Shown here: positions 7,965 through 15,888 of the stretch, in pieces
Position numbering within the stretch: position 1 is the stretch's first letter
Layout: each line of letters starts with the position of its first letter
DNA from: an uncultured Roseovarius sp.
GTDB taxonomy: Bacteria > Pseudomonadota > Alphaproteobacteria > Rhodobacterales > Rhodobacteraceae
Direction of reading: 5' to 3'
Length of the DNA: 54,700 bases
Assembly: GCF_947259555.1 (NCBI RefSeq)
Contig: NZ_CAMYMD010000098.1
Location: 1-54,700 of the forward strand
Translations under genes and position numbers: made by a program
Notes under the pieces: model-generated
Seen by the model: the letters and a program-made list of their open reading frames with translations, nothing else
The model's database searches: none
What the model was told of the DNA's origin: nothing

Positions 7965-8777
7965 ATGAACGACACTCAACCGATCAATGCGATACTTGAA
8001 CGTGACCTCGACGAAGATGGCATCCTGCGCCTAACGCTGAATGACGTAGCACGGCGCAATGCACTGTCCGAGGCGATGCTGGCCGAACTGGGTCGCGCCT
8101 TGACCAATGCGGGTAATGATCCAGAGGTGCGGGTGATCGTACTCGCCGCCAACGGCCCGGCCTTCTGCGCGGGCCACGATCTCAAGGAAATGACCGCCGG
8201 GCGCGACGCCCCGGACCGGGGCCGCACCTATTTTACGCAGGTCATGGCGCAATGCTCTGCCGTGATGCAGGCCGTGGTGAACTGCCCCAAGCCGGTCATC
8301 GCCGAGGTGACGGGCGTGGCCACGGCGGCGGGCTGTCAGCTGGTGGCAAGCTGCGATCTGGCAGTGGCGGCCGAGAGCGCGCGCTTCAGCACGCCGGGGG
8401 TGCATATCGGGCTTTTCTGCTCGACCCCGATGGTGGCGCTGTCGCGCAACGTGGCGGACAAGCACGCCATGGAGATGCTGCTGACCGGCGACATGACCCC
8501 AGCCGCGCGCGCCGCCGAGATCGGGCTGGTCAACCGGGCGGTGGCCGACGAGGCGCTGACAGCGACTGTGATGGAAATGGCGCGCAAGGTCGCCTCGAAA
8601 TCGAGCATGACGCTGGCCACCGGCAAGCGCGCCTATTACGCGCAGCGCGAGATGCCGCTGGCGGCGGCCTATGATTATGCCTCGACCGTGATGGTCGACA
8701 ACATGCTGGCGCATGATGCCGAAGAGGGCATCGGCGCCTTTATCGAGAAACGCGCGCCCGCGTGGCAGGACAAGTGA
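7965..8777 (+). CDS. Crotonase-fold protein, ECHDC3-like, lacking both catalytic glutamates
   Basis: 270 residues from ATG 7965, preceded by aggaaacg. The CoA-binding loop FCAGHDLKEM (about residues 67-76) and the oxyanion-hole strands are intact. At the positions of the two catalytic glutamates of enoyl-CoA hydratase the protein has Gln125 (AAGCQLVASCDLA) and Gly145 (STPGVHIG). This variant, with GLFCSTP just after, is that of mitochondrial ECHDC3, whose reaction is not established. It is therefore unlikely to be an ordinary hydratase or the methylthioacryloyl-CoA hydratase DmdD. The ligase gene starts 8 bases after its stop, so the two are co-translated. Confidence 0.85.
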   Translation: MNDTQPINAILERDLDEDGILRLTLNDVARRNALSEAMLAELGRALTNAGNDPEVRVIVLAANGPAFCAGHDLKEMTAGRDAPDRGRTYFTQVMAQCSAVMQAVVNCPKPVIAEVTGVATAAGCQLVASCDLAVAAESARFSTPGVHIGLFCSTPMVALSRNVADKHAMEMLLTGDMTPAARAAEIGLVNRAVADEALTATVMEMARKVASKSSMTLATGKRAYYAQREMPLAAAYDYASTVMVDNMLAHDAEEGIGAFIEKRAPAWQDK

Positions 8778-8785
8778 TCGACAGG

Positions 8786-10429
8786 ATGGAGAACCCCTAT
8801 AACACTGGCCTTGATCGCAACCCGGCAAATTATCAGCCGCTCACCCCGCTGAGCTTTCTGGAGCGGGCGGCGAGCGTCTATCCGGAGCACACGGCGATTG
8901 TGCACGGGGGCCTGCGGCGCAGCTATGCGGAGTTTTACGCGCGCTCGCGGCAGCTGGCCTCGGCCCTGTCGCGGACGGGGATCGGGCGGGGTGATACCGT
9001 CTCGGCGCTGCTGGCCAATACGCCCGCGATGCTGGAATGCCATTACGGCGTGCCGATGTGTGGCGCGGTGCTGCATTCGATCAACACCCGGCTCGATGCC
9101 GCCATCATCGCCTTTCAGCTCGATCACGCGATGGCCCGGGTGGTGATCGTGGACCGCGAGCTCATGGGGCTGATGCAGGAAGCACTGGCGCTGGCGCAGG
9201 TCGACCCGCTGGTCATTCAGTATGACGATGCGGAGTTCACCGGGGTGGGTGGCTGTGACGATGTTCTGGATTACGAGTGGTTCGTCTCGGAAGGCGATCC
9301 CGATTTTGCTTGGCTCATGCCGGAGGACGAGTGGGACGCGATTTCGATCAACTACACCTCGGGCACGACCGGCGATCCCAAGGGCGTGGTGTCGCATCAT
9401 CGCGGCGCCTATCTCTTGGCGCAGGGCAATGCGCTGACCACCTCGATGGCGAAGCACAGCGTCTATCTGTGGACCCTGCCGATGTTTCACTGCAACGGCT
9501 GGTGTTTCCCGTGGACGCTGTCGGCGATCATCGGCACGCATGTCTGCCTGCGGCAGGTACGCGCCGAGCCGATCTGGGCGGCGCTGGCCGAGGAAGGCGT
9601 CACGCATCTGTGCGGCGCGCCCATCGTGATGTCGCTGCTGATTTCGGCCCCCGAGGCCGAAAAGCGGGCGTTTTCGCGAGAGGTGCAGTTCTTTACCGCC
9701 GCAGCACCGCCGCCCGAAAAGCTGCTGGCGGACATGCAGGCGGCGGGCTTTGGCGTGACGCATCTCTACGGGCTGACCGAGACCTATGGCCCGGCGGTGG
9801 TCAATGAATGGCACGGCGCGTGGTCCGATCTGCCCGCGCCTGAGCAGGCGCGGCTGAAATCCCGGCAGGGGGTGCGTTACCTGCCGCTGGAAGGGTTGCA
9901 GGTGATGGACCCCGAGACCATGGCCCCGGTGCCGCGCGATGGCGAGACCATGGGCGAGGTGATGTTTCGCGGCAACGTCGTGATGAAGGGCTATTTCCGC
10001 AATCCGCAGGCCACGCGGGACGCCTTTGCCGGGGGCTGGTTCCACTCCGGCGATCTGGGGGTGGTGCATGCGGATGGCTATATCCAGCTCAAGGACCGGT
10101 CCAAGGACGTGATCATCTCGGGCGGCGAGAATATCTCGTCGATCGAGGTGGAGGAGGCGCTTTACCGGCATCCCGCCGTGGCGGTGGTTGCCGTGGTTGC
10201 CATGCCGCACGAGAAATGGGGCGAGACGCCTTGTGCCTTTGTCGAACTGGCCGAGGGGCAGGCTGTGGAGGCCGAGGCGCTGCGCGCCTGGTGCCGCGAT
10301 CACCTAGCCCCCTACAAGGTGCCGGGAAAGGTGGTGTTCACGGATATCCCGCGCACCTCGACCGGCAAGATCCAGAAATTCGTGCTGCGCGAGCAGGCAC
10401 GGGATCTGGCCGCCCTGCCCGTCGCGTGA
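8786..10429 (+). CDS. Acyl-CoA ligase, DmdB-like AMP-forming family
   Basis: 547 residues. ATG 8786 gives MENPYNTGLDRNPANYQPLT, the usual start of this ligase group. The P-loop-like motif YTSGTTGDPKG is at residues 190-200, the adenylate motif HLYGLTETYGP follows, and GGWFHSGDLG and the C-terminal TSTGKIQKF, with the catalytic lysine, are present. Members activate carboxylic acids with ATP and CoA in the cytoplasm. The group includes the methylmercaptopropionate ligase DmdB and short- or medium-chain fatty-acid ligases. Its position after the DmdA-like and ECHDC3-like genes suggests it activates the demethylated acid, though the exact substrate cannot be read from sequence. Confidence 0.88.
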   Translation: MENPYNTGLDRNPANYQPLTPLSFLERAASVYPEHTAIVHGGLRRSYAEFYARSRQLASALSRTGIGRGDTVSALLANTPAMLECHYGVPMCGAVLHSINTRLDAAIIAFQLDHAMARVVIVDRELMGLMQEALALAQVDPLVIQYDDAEFTGVGGCDDVLDYEWFVSEGDPDFAWLMPEDEWDAISINYTSGTTGDPKGVVSHHRGAYLLAQGNALTTSMAKHSVYLWTLPMFHCNGWCFPWTLSAIIGTHVCLRQVRAEPIWAALAEEGVTHLCGAPIVMSLLISAPEAEKRAFSREVQFFTAAAPPPEKLLADMQAAGFGVTHLYGLTETYGPAVVNEWHGAWSDLPAPEQARLKSRQGVRYLPLEGLQVMDPETMAPVPRDGETMGEVMFRGNVVMKGYFRNPQATRDAFAGGWFHSGDLGVVHADGYIQLKDRSKDVIISGGENISSIEVEEALYRHPAVAVVAVVAMPHEKWGETPCAFVELAEGQAVEAEALRAWCRDHLAPYKVPGKVVFTDIPRTSTGKIQKFVLREQARDLAALPVA

Positions 10430-10435
10430 TCAGAT

Positions 10436-10464
10436 CGGCGGAGCGTCCACCCGGACCTCCGCCG
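10436..10464. terminator. Bidirectional terminator hairpin between convergent operons
   Basis: Arms cggcggag (10436-10443) and ctccgccg (10457-10464) are perfect. An inner stem gtcc/ggac and a 4-base loop extend it with one bulged C. It fills the 39-base gap between the ligase stop and the stop of the facing MBL gene, so it probably ends transcription from both sides. There is no U run. Confidence 0.6.
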
Positions 10465-10468
10465 CACC

Positions 10469-11356
10469 TCACTTGAAGGCGTTGATCGGCACCTTGAGGG
10501 TCATGTTGCCCTGCCCGTCGCTCGGCATCTCGCCCGCGCGCATGTTGACCTGAATCGACGGGATGATCAGCTTGGGCATCGCCAGTTGCGCGTCGCGCTC
10601 GGTGCGGAAGCGGACGAATTCTTCCTTGGTCTTGCCGCCGCCCACGTGGATGTTGGTCTCACGCTCCTCGCCCACCGTCGTCTCCCACGCGATCTCGCGC
10701 CCGCCGGGTCCGTAATCGTGGCAGATGAAGAGCCGCATGTCGGCGGGCAGGCTCAGTACCTTCTGGATGCTGTCATAGAGCGCGCCCGCGTCGCCACCGG
10801 GAAAATCGGCGCGCGCCGAGCCGCCATCGGGCATGAAAAGCGTGTCGCCGGCAAAGGCCGCGTTGCCGATGACATGGACCATGCAGGCGGGCGTATGGCC
10901 GGGCGTGGCGATGGCAAAGCCCTGCATGGTGCCGATCATGTAGGTATCGCCATCCTCAAAGAGCGCGTCGAACTGGCTGCCGTCGCGCTGAAACTCGGTG
11001 CCCTCGTTGAAGATCTTGCCGAACGTGTCCTGCACCGCGATGATGCCCGCGCCGACGCCAACCTTGCCGCCGAGTTTCTCCTGAATATAGGGGGCCGCGC
11101 TCAGGTGGTCGGCGTGGACATGCGTCTCGATGATCCATTCGAGGGTGAGCCCCCTGCCCTCGACCGCCGCGATCAGGCGGTCGGCGCTGTCGGTGGCGAT
11201 GCGCCCTGCCGCGTAATCGAGATCGAGCACACTGTCGATGATCGCGCAGGCGCGGCTTTCGGGGTCAGTCACCAGATAGGAGACGGTGTTGCTGGCCTCG
11301 TCAAAGAAGCCCTCGACCTGCGGTTTCATCTCCATGTTCACCGGATAATCCGTCAT
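10469..11356 (-). CDS. ETHE1-like persulfide dioxygenase (MBL fold)
   Basis: 295 residues. ATG at 11356 follows a strong site (gaagggagg). Metal-binding residues of the metallo-beta-lactamase fold are visible: THVHADHLSAAPYI (His79, His81, Asp83, His84), TPGHTPACMVH (His154), AFAGDTLF (Asp171) and FICHDYGPGGRE (His213). The FICHDYGPGGRE segment and the EERETNIHV helix match the ETHE1/Blh group, non-heme iron enzymes that oxidise glutathione persulfide to sulfite. It is the last gene of the methanethiol oxidase operon, next to a rhodanese, which fits removal of the sulfide made by methanethiol oxidation. A glyoxalase-II-type hydrolase is the less likely alternative. Confidence 0.85.
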   Translation of the reverse strand: MTDYPVNMEMKPQVEGFFDEASNTVSYLVTDPESRACAIIDSVLDLDYAAGRIATDSADRLIAAVEGRGLTLEWIIETHVHADHLSAAPYIQEKLGGKVGVGAGIIAVQDTFGKIFNEGTEFQRDGSQFDALFEDGDTYMIGTMQGFAIATPGHTPACMVHVIGNAAFAGDTLFMPDGGSARADFPGGDAGALYDSIQKVLSLPADMRLFICHDYGPGGREIAWETTVGEERETNIHVGGGKTKEEFVRFRTERDAQLAMPKLIIPSIQVNMRAGEMPSDGQGNMTLKVPINAFK

Positions 11357-11378
11357 GATCGCCTCCCTTCGGGTCATT

Positions 11379-11768
11379 TCATTCGAGCGCACCGCCCGCC
11401 TTTGTCCACGCGCCGACGCCACCGCGCAGGTTGACCACCGGCCTGAGCCCCATATCCATCGCCGCCTGCGCGGCCAACGCAGAGCGCCCGCCGCTGGCGC
11501 AATAGAAGACATAGGTTTTGTCCTGGTTGAATGCAGGCTTGTGCGCCGGGCTCTCGGGGTCGATGTGAAACTCCATCATCCCCCGCGACGAGGCGACGGC
11601 ACCGGGGATGATCCCGGTCTTCGCCTGCTCAGTGCCGTCGCGCAGATCGACGAAGACATGGCTGTCGCTGTCCGCCAGCGGCAGTGCCTCCTCGACGCTC
11701 ATCTCGGGCACCGCCTCGCGTGCCGCCCTGACGATGTCCTTGGCGCTTTTCGTGATTGTCTGGCCCAT
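11379..11768 (-). CDS. Rhodanese-like sulfurtransferase
   Basis: 129 residues from ATG 11768, chosen for the strong site aaggagcc. A single rhodanese domain: VFVDLRDGTEQAKTGIIPGA, then the active loop CASGGRS with the sulfur-carrying Cys90, and GLRPVVNLRGGVGAW at the end. It transfers sulfane sulfur between persulfides, thiosulfate and acceptors in the cytoplasm. An alternative in-frame start at 11882 overlaps the upstream stop (ATGA) and would add 38 residues with a Cys-rich stretch (HACCCPGAM). That version would be translationally coupled, and both starts may be used. It lies between the CoA-binding protein and the persulfide dioxygenase, a pairing often seen in sulfide oxidation. Confidence 0.85.
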   Translation of the reverse strand: MGQTITKSAKDIVRAAREAVPEMSVEEALPLADSDSHVFVDLRDGTEQAKTGIIPGAVASSRGMMEFHIDPESPAHKPAFNQDKTYVFYCASGGRSALAAQAAMDMGLRPVVNLRGGVGAWTKAGGALE

Positions 11769-11878
11769 GTCTGGCTCCTTTTCCGTGTCGGTCCACCCGA
11801 ATCTGCGCATCAGCGCGCCAAACGGCCAGTCGAGCGCCATGGCACCCGGACAGCAACAGGCGTGCATCTGCCGTTCGG

Positions 11879-12328
11879 TCATATCCCAAGGTGCAGTTTC
11901 GGCTTCCAGAAGGGGCGAAACAGCTCGATCTTGGGGCAGCGATCCATCACTACTTGCATCCCCGCCGCCTCGGCGCGGCGGGCCGCCTCGTGATCGACCA
12001 CGCCGATTTGACCCCAAAGAACCTTGGCCCCGATTTCGATGGCCTCTTCGGTGATACCCATAAGATCCTCCGGCCGACGGAACACTTCGACCATATCGAC
12101 CGGGCGATCTATGCTGGCCAGCGAAGGATAAACCTTGATCCCTCGGATCTCTTCCAGCCCCGGGCGCGGGTTGACCGGGATCATGTCGTACCCTGTCTCA
12201 TCGAGCACGCGCAAAACACCATAGCTGAATTTGGTCTTGTCCGGGCTCGCGCCCACCATCGCGATGGTCTTGACCGACTTGAGGATGCCTTGCAGATACG
12301 CTTCGGAATAGGGTTGGGTGTGGTCCAT
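11879..12328 (-). CDS. CoA-binding protein (YccU-like)
   Basis: 149 residues. The Rossmann-type CoA-binding domain begins IAMVGASPDKTKFSYGVLRVL and continues with YDMIPVNPRP, VDMVEVFRRPED and AKVLWGQIGVVDHEAA. This is the small stand-alone family (YccU) related to the CoA-binding part of succinyl-CoA synthetase. The role is unknown, with proposed CoA or nucleotide binding only. It starts 1 base after the ferredoxin stop, and its own stop overlaps a potential upstream start of the rhodanese frame, so it is part of one polycistronic message with the methanethiol oxidase. A link to CoA-bound sulfur intermediates is inference. Confidence 0.88.
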   Translation of the reverse strand: MDHTQPYSEAYLQGILKSVKTIAMVGASPDKTKFSYGVLRVLDETGYDMIPVNPRPGLEEIRGIKVYPSLASIDRPVDMVEVFRRPEDLMGITEEAIEIGAKVLWGQIGVVDHEAARRAEAAGMQVVMDRCPKIELFRPFWKPKLHLGI

Positions 12329-12329
12329 C

Positions 12330-12695
12330 TCAGGGCTCCTTGGGGGTGGCGATGCCGGCCTTCAATTCATGCGATTGAAGCGGGTCGAGAAACGGGTTGC
12401 GGTAGAGCCGGTCGTGGCTCTCGACGCCGATTTCCAGCGTGATGTCGGTGAGGGGGCGTGCAACGCAGAGGATGACATAGCCATTGGCGATCTGACGGTT
12501 GTTGAGCGCGACCTGACGCCGCTGATCGACTTCACCCGCCGTCAGCTTGGCCGCGCAGGTGATGCAGCCGCCATATTTACAGCCATAGGGCAGATCGACC
12601 CCCTGCTCGCGCAAGGCATCGAGCAGCGGGCGGCGCGCCTCGACCTCGTAGGTGGCATTGCCGCGATTGGCGATGGTGACGGTCCGCGTGGTCAT
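12330..12695 (-). CDS. 2Fe-2S ferredoxin
   Basis: 121 residues from ATG 12695. The plant-type cluster motif is complete: GCKYGGCITC (Cys39, Cys44, Cys47) and Cys77 in YVILCVARP, i.e. C-x4-C-x2-C-x29-C. It is a small soluble electron carrier. Its start codon overlaps the stop of the methanethiol oxidase gene (ATGA), so the two are translationally coupled, which suggests that the ferredoxin donates or accepts electrons for that enzyme or its maturation. Homologues usually serve oxygenases, but no reductase gene is in the window. Confidence 0.92.
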   Translation of the reverse strand: MTTRTVTIANRGNATYEVEARRPLLDALREQGVDLPYGCKYGGCITCAAKLTAGEVDQRRQVALNNRQIANGYVILCVARPLTDITLEIGVESHDRLYRNPFLDPLQSHELKAGIATPKEP

Positions 12696-14041
12696 AGCCA
12701 GATATCGCTGGTGCAGTCGCCGCCGGGATAGCGCGCCTCGTGGCAGCGCGAGGGCCCGTTGGGCTCTTGCCCGAAATCGACGATGAAATCGGGGTTGAGG
12801 GTCATGCCGCCGTTTTCGGGATCGCAGTCGATCATCACCATCACCCCGCCCTTCTCGCGGATCGCCGGGTAGAACTGGTTGTCCCATGTCGAGAAGAGCG
12901 AGGTGGTGACGTAGAGCCGCCGCCCGTCCAGAGAAAGCTGGAACATTTGCGGCCCGCCCGCCATCTCGACGCCGTTCACGACAGGTGCACGGCCCAGAAG
13001 GCCCCCCATCCAGACCTGCCCGGTCAGCTTGGGATTGTGCGGGTCGGAAATGTCATATTGGCGCATGTCGCCATGCAGCCAGTTGTTGATGTAGATATAC
13101 TTGTCGTCCATCGACACCAGGAGCGCCGACATCACCCCCGGCACCGGGATCGGCCATTCGGGATGCGGCTCGTTGGCCACGTCGATGATCTTTTCCCACT
13201 GCCACTCGCCCGCGTCGTCGCGCCACCAATGGATGACGTTCGTCGAGAGCGCGGCGCAGCAAAACCCATGCGTGCTGTCGGGGTCGTGGTGAAACTTGAC
13301 CTCCAGCGGGATGAGCCCATCCTCGCCCAGATACATGGACTGAATCGGCTCGCGCTTTTCAAAATCCCAGAAATGCAGCTCGCGCCCGTATTTCAGGTGC
13401 CCCACCTCTTCGAGGTCAAAGCCCGGCATGAAGGTGTTGGGCGCGGCCCATTCCGAGGACACCATGATGTTGTGACGCGGCTGGTACCAGAAATCATAGC
13501 CGAACTTGATATCGCCCATCGAGTTTTCCCAACGGCCCACGATCTCGAACTCCTTGTTGAGATGCAGGTAGCCGCCCGGCGCCTCGCCCTTGGCATCGCC
13601 CAGGAACGAGATGATAATTTCAGAGCCGAGGCAATGCACCGTATGCGGCCCCGACAGATCGGCCTTGGCCTTGATCTCGGCGCCGTCGATCACCTTGTGC
13701 AGACGCGGTGCGCGCGGGTCGGTGGCGGTGTCGACGACATGGATATTGTTGGAGCGCACACCGGGCAGCAACAGGTATTTGCGCGACATACCGGCATCGT
13801 CATGGCAGCTTGAGCAGGCGTTCCAGCCCATATGGTGCAGCTCGTCGCCGATGCCGGGCATCTCCAGCCGGTGAATCACCTCGGAATAGGTCGGGCTCTC
13901 GGGATCGACATCCACGGTAGCAAGGTAATCCGGCTTTTGAATGCCGGTGCCCGTGTAGATCGCGATCGTATACAGCAATTTTTCGCGCGAGGCCTTGATG
14001 GCCTCGGCGGGGCTGGCATAGCCCGGTCCGCAACACTCCAT
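12692..14041 (-). CDS. mtoX: SBP56/SELENBP1-type methanethiol oxidase
   Basis: 449 residues from ATG 14041, after the strong site gggaggag. It reads very like human SELENBP1 over its length: CGPGYASPAEA, DYLATVDVDPESP, DELHHMGWNACSSC (Cys76, Cys79), GYDFWYQPRHN, EWAAPN, GGPQMFQLSLDGRRLYVTTS and the C-terminus RYPGGDC.SDIWL. The family oxidises methanethiol to formaldehyde, sulfide and peroxide. Known bacterial MtoX proteins of methylotrophs are periplasmic and neighbour sco1/mauG maturation genes. This one has no signal peptide and no such neighbours, but is coupled to a ferredoxin, so it probably acts in the cytoplasm. It is the first gene of a five-gene operon, divergent from an IclR regulator. 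Confidence 0.9.
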   Translation of the reverse strand: MECCGPGYASPAEAIKASREKLLYTIAIYTGTGIQKPDYLATVDVDPESPTYSEVIHRLEMPGIGDELHHMGWNACSSCHDDAGMSRKYLLLPGVRSNNIHVVDTATDPRAPRLHKVIDGAEIKAKADLSGPHTVHCLGSEIIISFLGDAKGEAPGGYLHLNKEFEIVGRWENSMGDIKFGYDFWYQPRHNIMVSSEWAAPNTFMPGFDLEEVGHLKYGRELHFWDFEKREPIQSMYLGEDGLIPLEVKFHHDPDSTHGFCCAALSTNVIHWWRDDAGEWQWEKIIDVANEPHPEWPIPVPGVMSALLVSMDDKYIYINNWLHGDMRQYDISDPHNPKLTGQVWMGGLLGRAPVVNGVEMAGGPQMFQLSLDGRRLYVTTSLFSTWDNQFYPAIREKGGVMVMIDCDPENGGMTLNPDFIVDFGQEPNGPSRCHEARYPGGDCTSDIWL

Positions 14042-14085
14042 GAGAATCTCCTCCCTCTCCACCTTGACTTCTCGTAGCAAATTTC

Positions 14086-14109
14086 AAATGATGAGACAAA
14101 CGTTCATTT
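14086..14109. promoter_or_regulatory. Candidate operator between the mtoX operon and its IclR regulator
   Basis: Inverted repeat aaatga (14086-14091) and tcattt (14104-14109) with a 12-base spacer, central in the 80-base divergent intergenic region. Its size and place suit an IclR-family dimer site controlling both directions. The start of the regulator lies 12 bases to its right. Confidence 0.45.
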
Positions 14110-14121
14110 TATGAGACCGCC

Positions 14122-14865
14122 GTGCATCTCGAAAGATTGACCAGCCTTCTGGAAACTGTCGCCATCGCCGGACGCGCTGTCACGACACCCGAAATCCAGC
14201 AAGCGACGGGCCTGCCGCGCCCGACCTGCTACCGCCTGCTGCAATCGCTGGCGGAGCATCGCCTGCTTGACGAGCCGGAGCCCGGGCGCTTCCTGATCGG
14301 CGAACGGCTGGTGCGCCTTGCGCTCCTGGGACAGACTGACGTCGACGCCAGTCAGGCCGCCGCACCGACGCTGCGCGAGGCGGCGGACGCGTTCGGCGAG
14401 GCGGTGTTCCTTTCGCGTTTTCGCAACAGGGGCGTCGAGATCATTCACGTGGAAACACCGCATGACCTCGCACGCTCATTCATTCATCCGGGCCTCGGGT
14501 TCCGCCCGATGCATGCCTGTTCTTGCTCGAAGGTCATCGCGGCCTTTGCCGAGGACGGGTTTCGCGAGGAAATCCTTAACGGCCCGATGCGCAGCTACAC
14601 GCCTCAGACCAAGCGCGACCCCGAGGCCCTGCGCAAGGAGTTCGCCCAGATCCGCCTGTCCGGCTACGCGGAATGCGTCGAAGAGATCGAGGTCGGGGTA
14701 TCCTCGGTTGCCGCACCGATCCGCATCGGCAATATCGGTGCCACATTCAGCATCGGCGCAACGGGACCTATCCGCAGGTTTACCACCAAACGGCGCGCGG
14801 AGATTGGCAGGGATCTTCGCCAGTTCGCCGACAAGGTTTCACTTGCCTTGCAAATGCATGGCTAA
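14122..14865 (+). CDS. IclR-family transcriptional regulator
   Basis: 247 residues, GTG start at 14122. The N-terminal winged helix is LTSLLETVAIAGRAVTTPEIQQATGLPRPTCYRLLQSLAEHRLL, and the C-terminal GAF-like effector domain contains GLGFRPMHACSCSKVIAA and GYAECVEEIEVGVSSVAAPI, the normal IclR signature, with a Cys pair in the effector region. It is transcribed away from the methanethiol oxidase operon with a shared promoter region holding a palindrome, so autoregulation and control of that operon are likely. The ligand may be a CoA-linked or sulfur metabolite; this is inference. Confidence 0.9.
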   Translation: MHLERLTSLLETVAIAGRAVTTPEIQQATGLPRPTCYRLLQSLAEHRLLDEPEPGRFLIGERLVRLALLGQTDVDASQAAAPTLREAADAFGEAVFLSRFRNRGVEIIHVETPHDLARSFIHPGLGFRPMHACSCSKVIAAFAEDGFREEILNGPMRSYTPQTKRDPEALRKEFAQIRLSGYAECVEEIEVGVSSVAAPIRIGNIGATFSIGATGPIRRFTTKRRAEIGRDLRQFADKVSLALQMHG

Positions 14866-15023
14866 ATCCCGGACCAGCACCGGCACCATAGACGATTGAG
14901 GTGCCTGGACACGGACCCAACGGATACGAACCTCTGACACCAGTTGGAAACTTGATTGCCTCCGACGCCCTCAGGGGCCTGTCATGCATGCCGTAACCGC
15001 GTCCAGAGAAAGCGTTTTAAAGC

Positions 15024-15824
15024 GATTCGAGATTAGGCAACGGACTCATAAAACTCGATCCACAGCCTGACCGACGCCAATTTGATCATCGACAAGAAGT
15101 TGCGTGACGTTTTCTCGTATCGGGTTGCGATGCGTCGGAAGGAGGCTTTGAGCCTGCCAAAGAAGCGCTCGATCTTGTTGCGTTCCTTGTAAAGGCCAGC
15201 GTCGAACTCGGCGGGCAGTTTTCGGTTCGGCTTTGGGCGGATCACGTCGATTGCACCTGCTCCCAGATCATGGCTCTGATTCAGTCGGCGTCATATGCCT
15301 TGTCCGCCAGCACATGCTGGCCGGGTTGTAGCTTGTCCAGGAGTTGCTTGCAGGGCGGCGCGTCGTGGACTTGTCCGGGTGTCAATTCATACCGGAACGG
15401 CAAACCGTCCTGATTTAAAAGCGCATGAATTTTCGTCCCAAATCCGCCCCGAGAGCGACCTGAACAGCGGCGCGGGTCTTTTTTGAGCGTCGTCGCGGCA
15501 TGGCGCGCCCGGATGCTCGTGCCGTCCACCATGACCATGTCCACGTTGTGGGCGTCCATGATCCGGTCCCACTGGCCTGCATAGCTCCAGCGATTGAAGC
15601 GATTGTGACCGTCGTTGGCGGGCCGTACTCGCCGGGCAGATCAGCCCAGGGGATGCCTGTGCGCAGAACATAGAAAATCCCGTTGATCACACGCCGGTCG
15701 TCAACGCGCGTCTTGCCCCGCGTCTTGTTGGGCAAGACCGCTTTGATGAAGTCCCATTCCAGATCGCTCATATCTGAGCGCGCCATTTGCCTTCGCCCGC
15801 CCCAGATTTCGCGACAATTGAATC
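15024..15824 (-). mobile_element. Degenerate IS5-family element (IS427-like), about 800 bp
   Basis: The limits are estimated from matching ends that begin gattc (15024-15028 forward and 15820-15824 in reverse); the rest of the terminal repeats is poorly conserved. The interior carries one broken transposase gene. The element lies between the IclR gene and the polysaccharide export gene, and no target duplication was established. Confidence 0.55.
15033..15786 (-). pseudogene. IS5-family transposase, frameshifted
   Basis: Three fragments in different frames together make one transposase. MARSDMSDLEWDFIKAVLPN through FYVLRTGIPWADLPGEYGP (from 15786) is the N-terminal domain. MVDGTSIRARHAATTLKK and GGFGTKIHALLNQDGLPFRYELTPGQ through HVLADKAYDAD (15281-15559) carries the catalytic aspartates. 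NRKLPAEFDAGLYKERNKIERFFGRLK and AVRLWIEFY-type residues (15033-15245) carry the final Glu helix. A frameshift near 15600 and a stop plus frameshift near 15250-15280 separate them. The enzyme is inactive unless two frame changes are suppressed. Confidence 0.85.
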
Positions 15825-15888
15825 AAAAACATATGCGATTGAACAGGAATTTATGGGTGTGCTGCCTAGTGATGCGCCCGCCGCCTTA

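Noticed and set aside
7965..8777. Assignment of the crotonase as DmdD (methylthioacryloyl-CoA hydratase)
   Set aside because: Both catalytic glutamate positions are substituted, and the surrounding residues match ECHDC3 instead.
8675..10303. 542-residue frame antisense to the acyl-CoA ligase
   Set aside because: His/Arg-rich low-information translation typical of the reverse frame; the ligase motifs on the + strand are complete.
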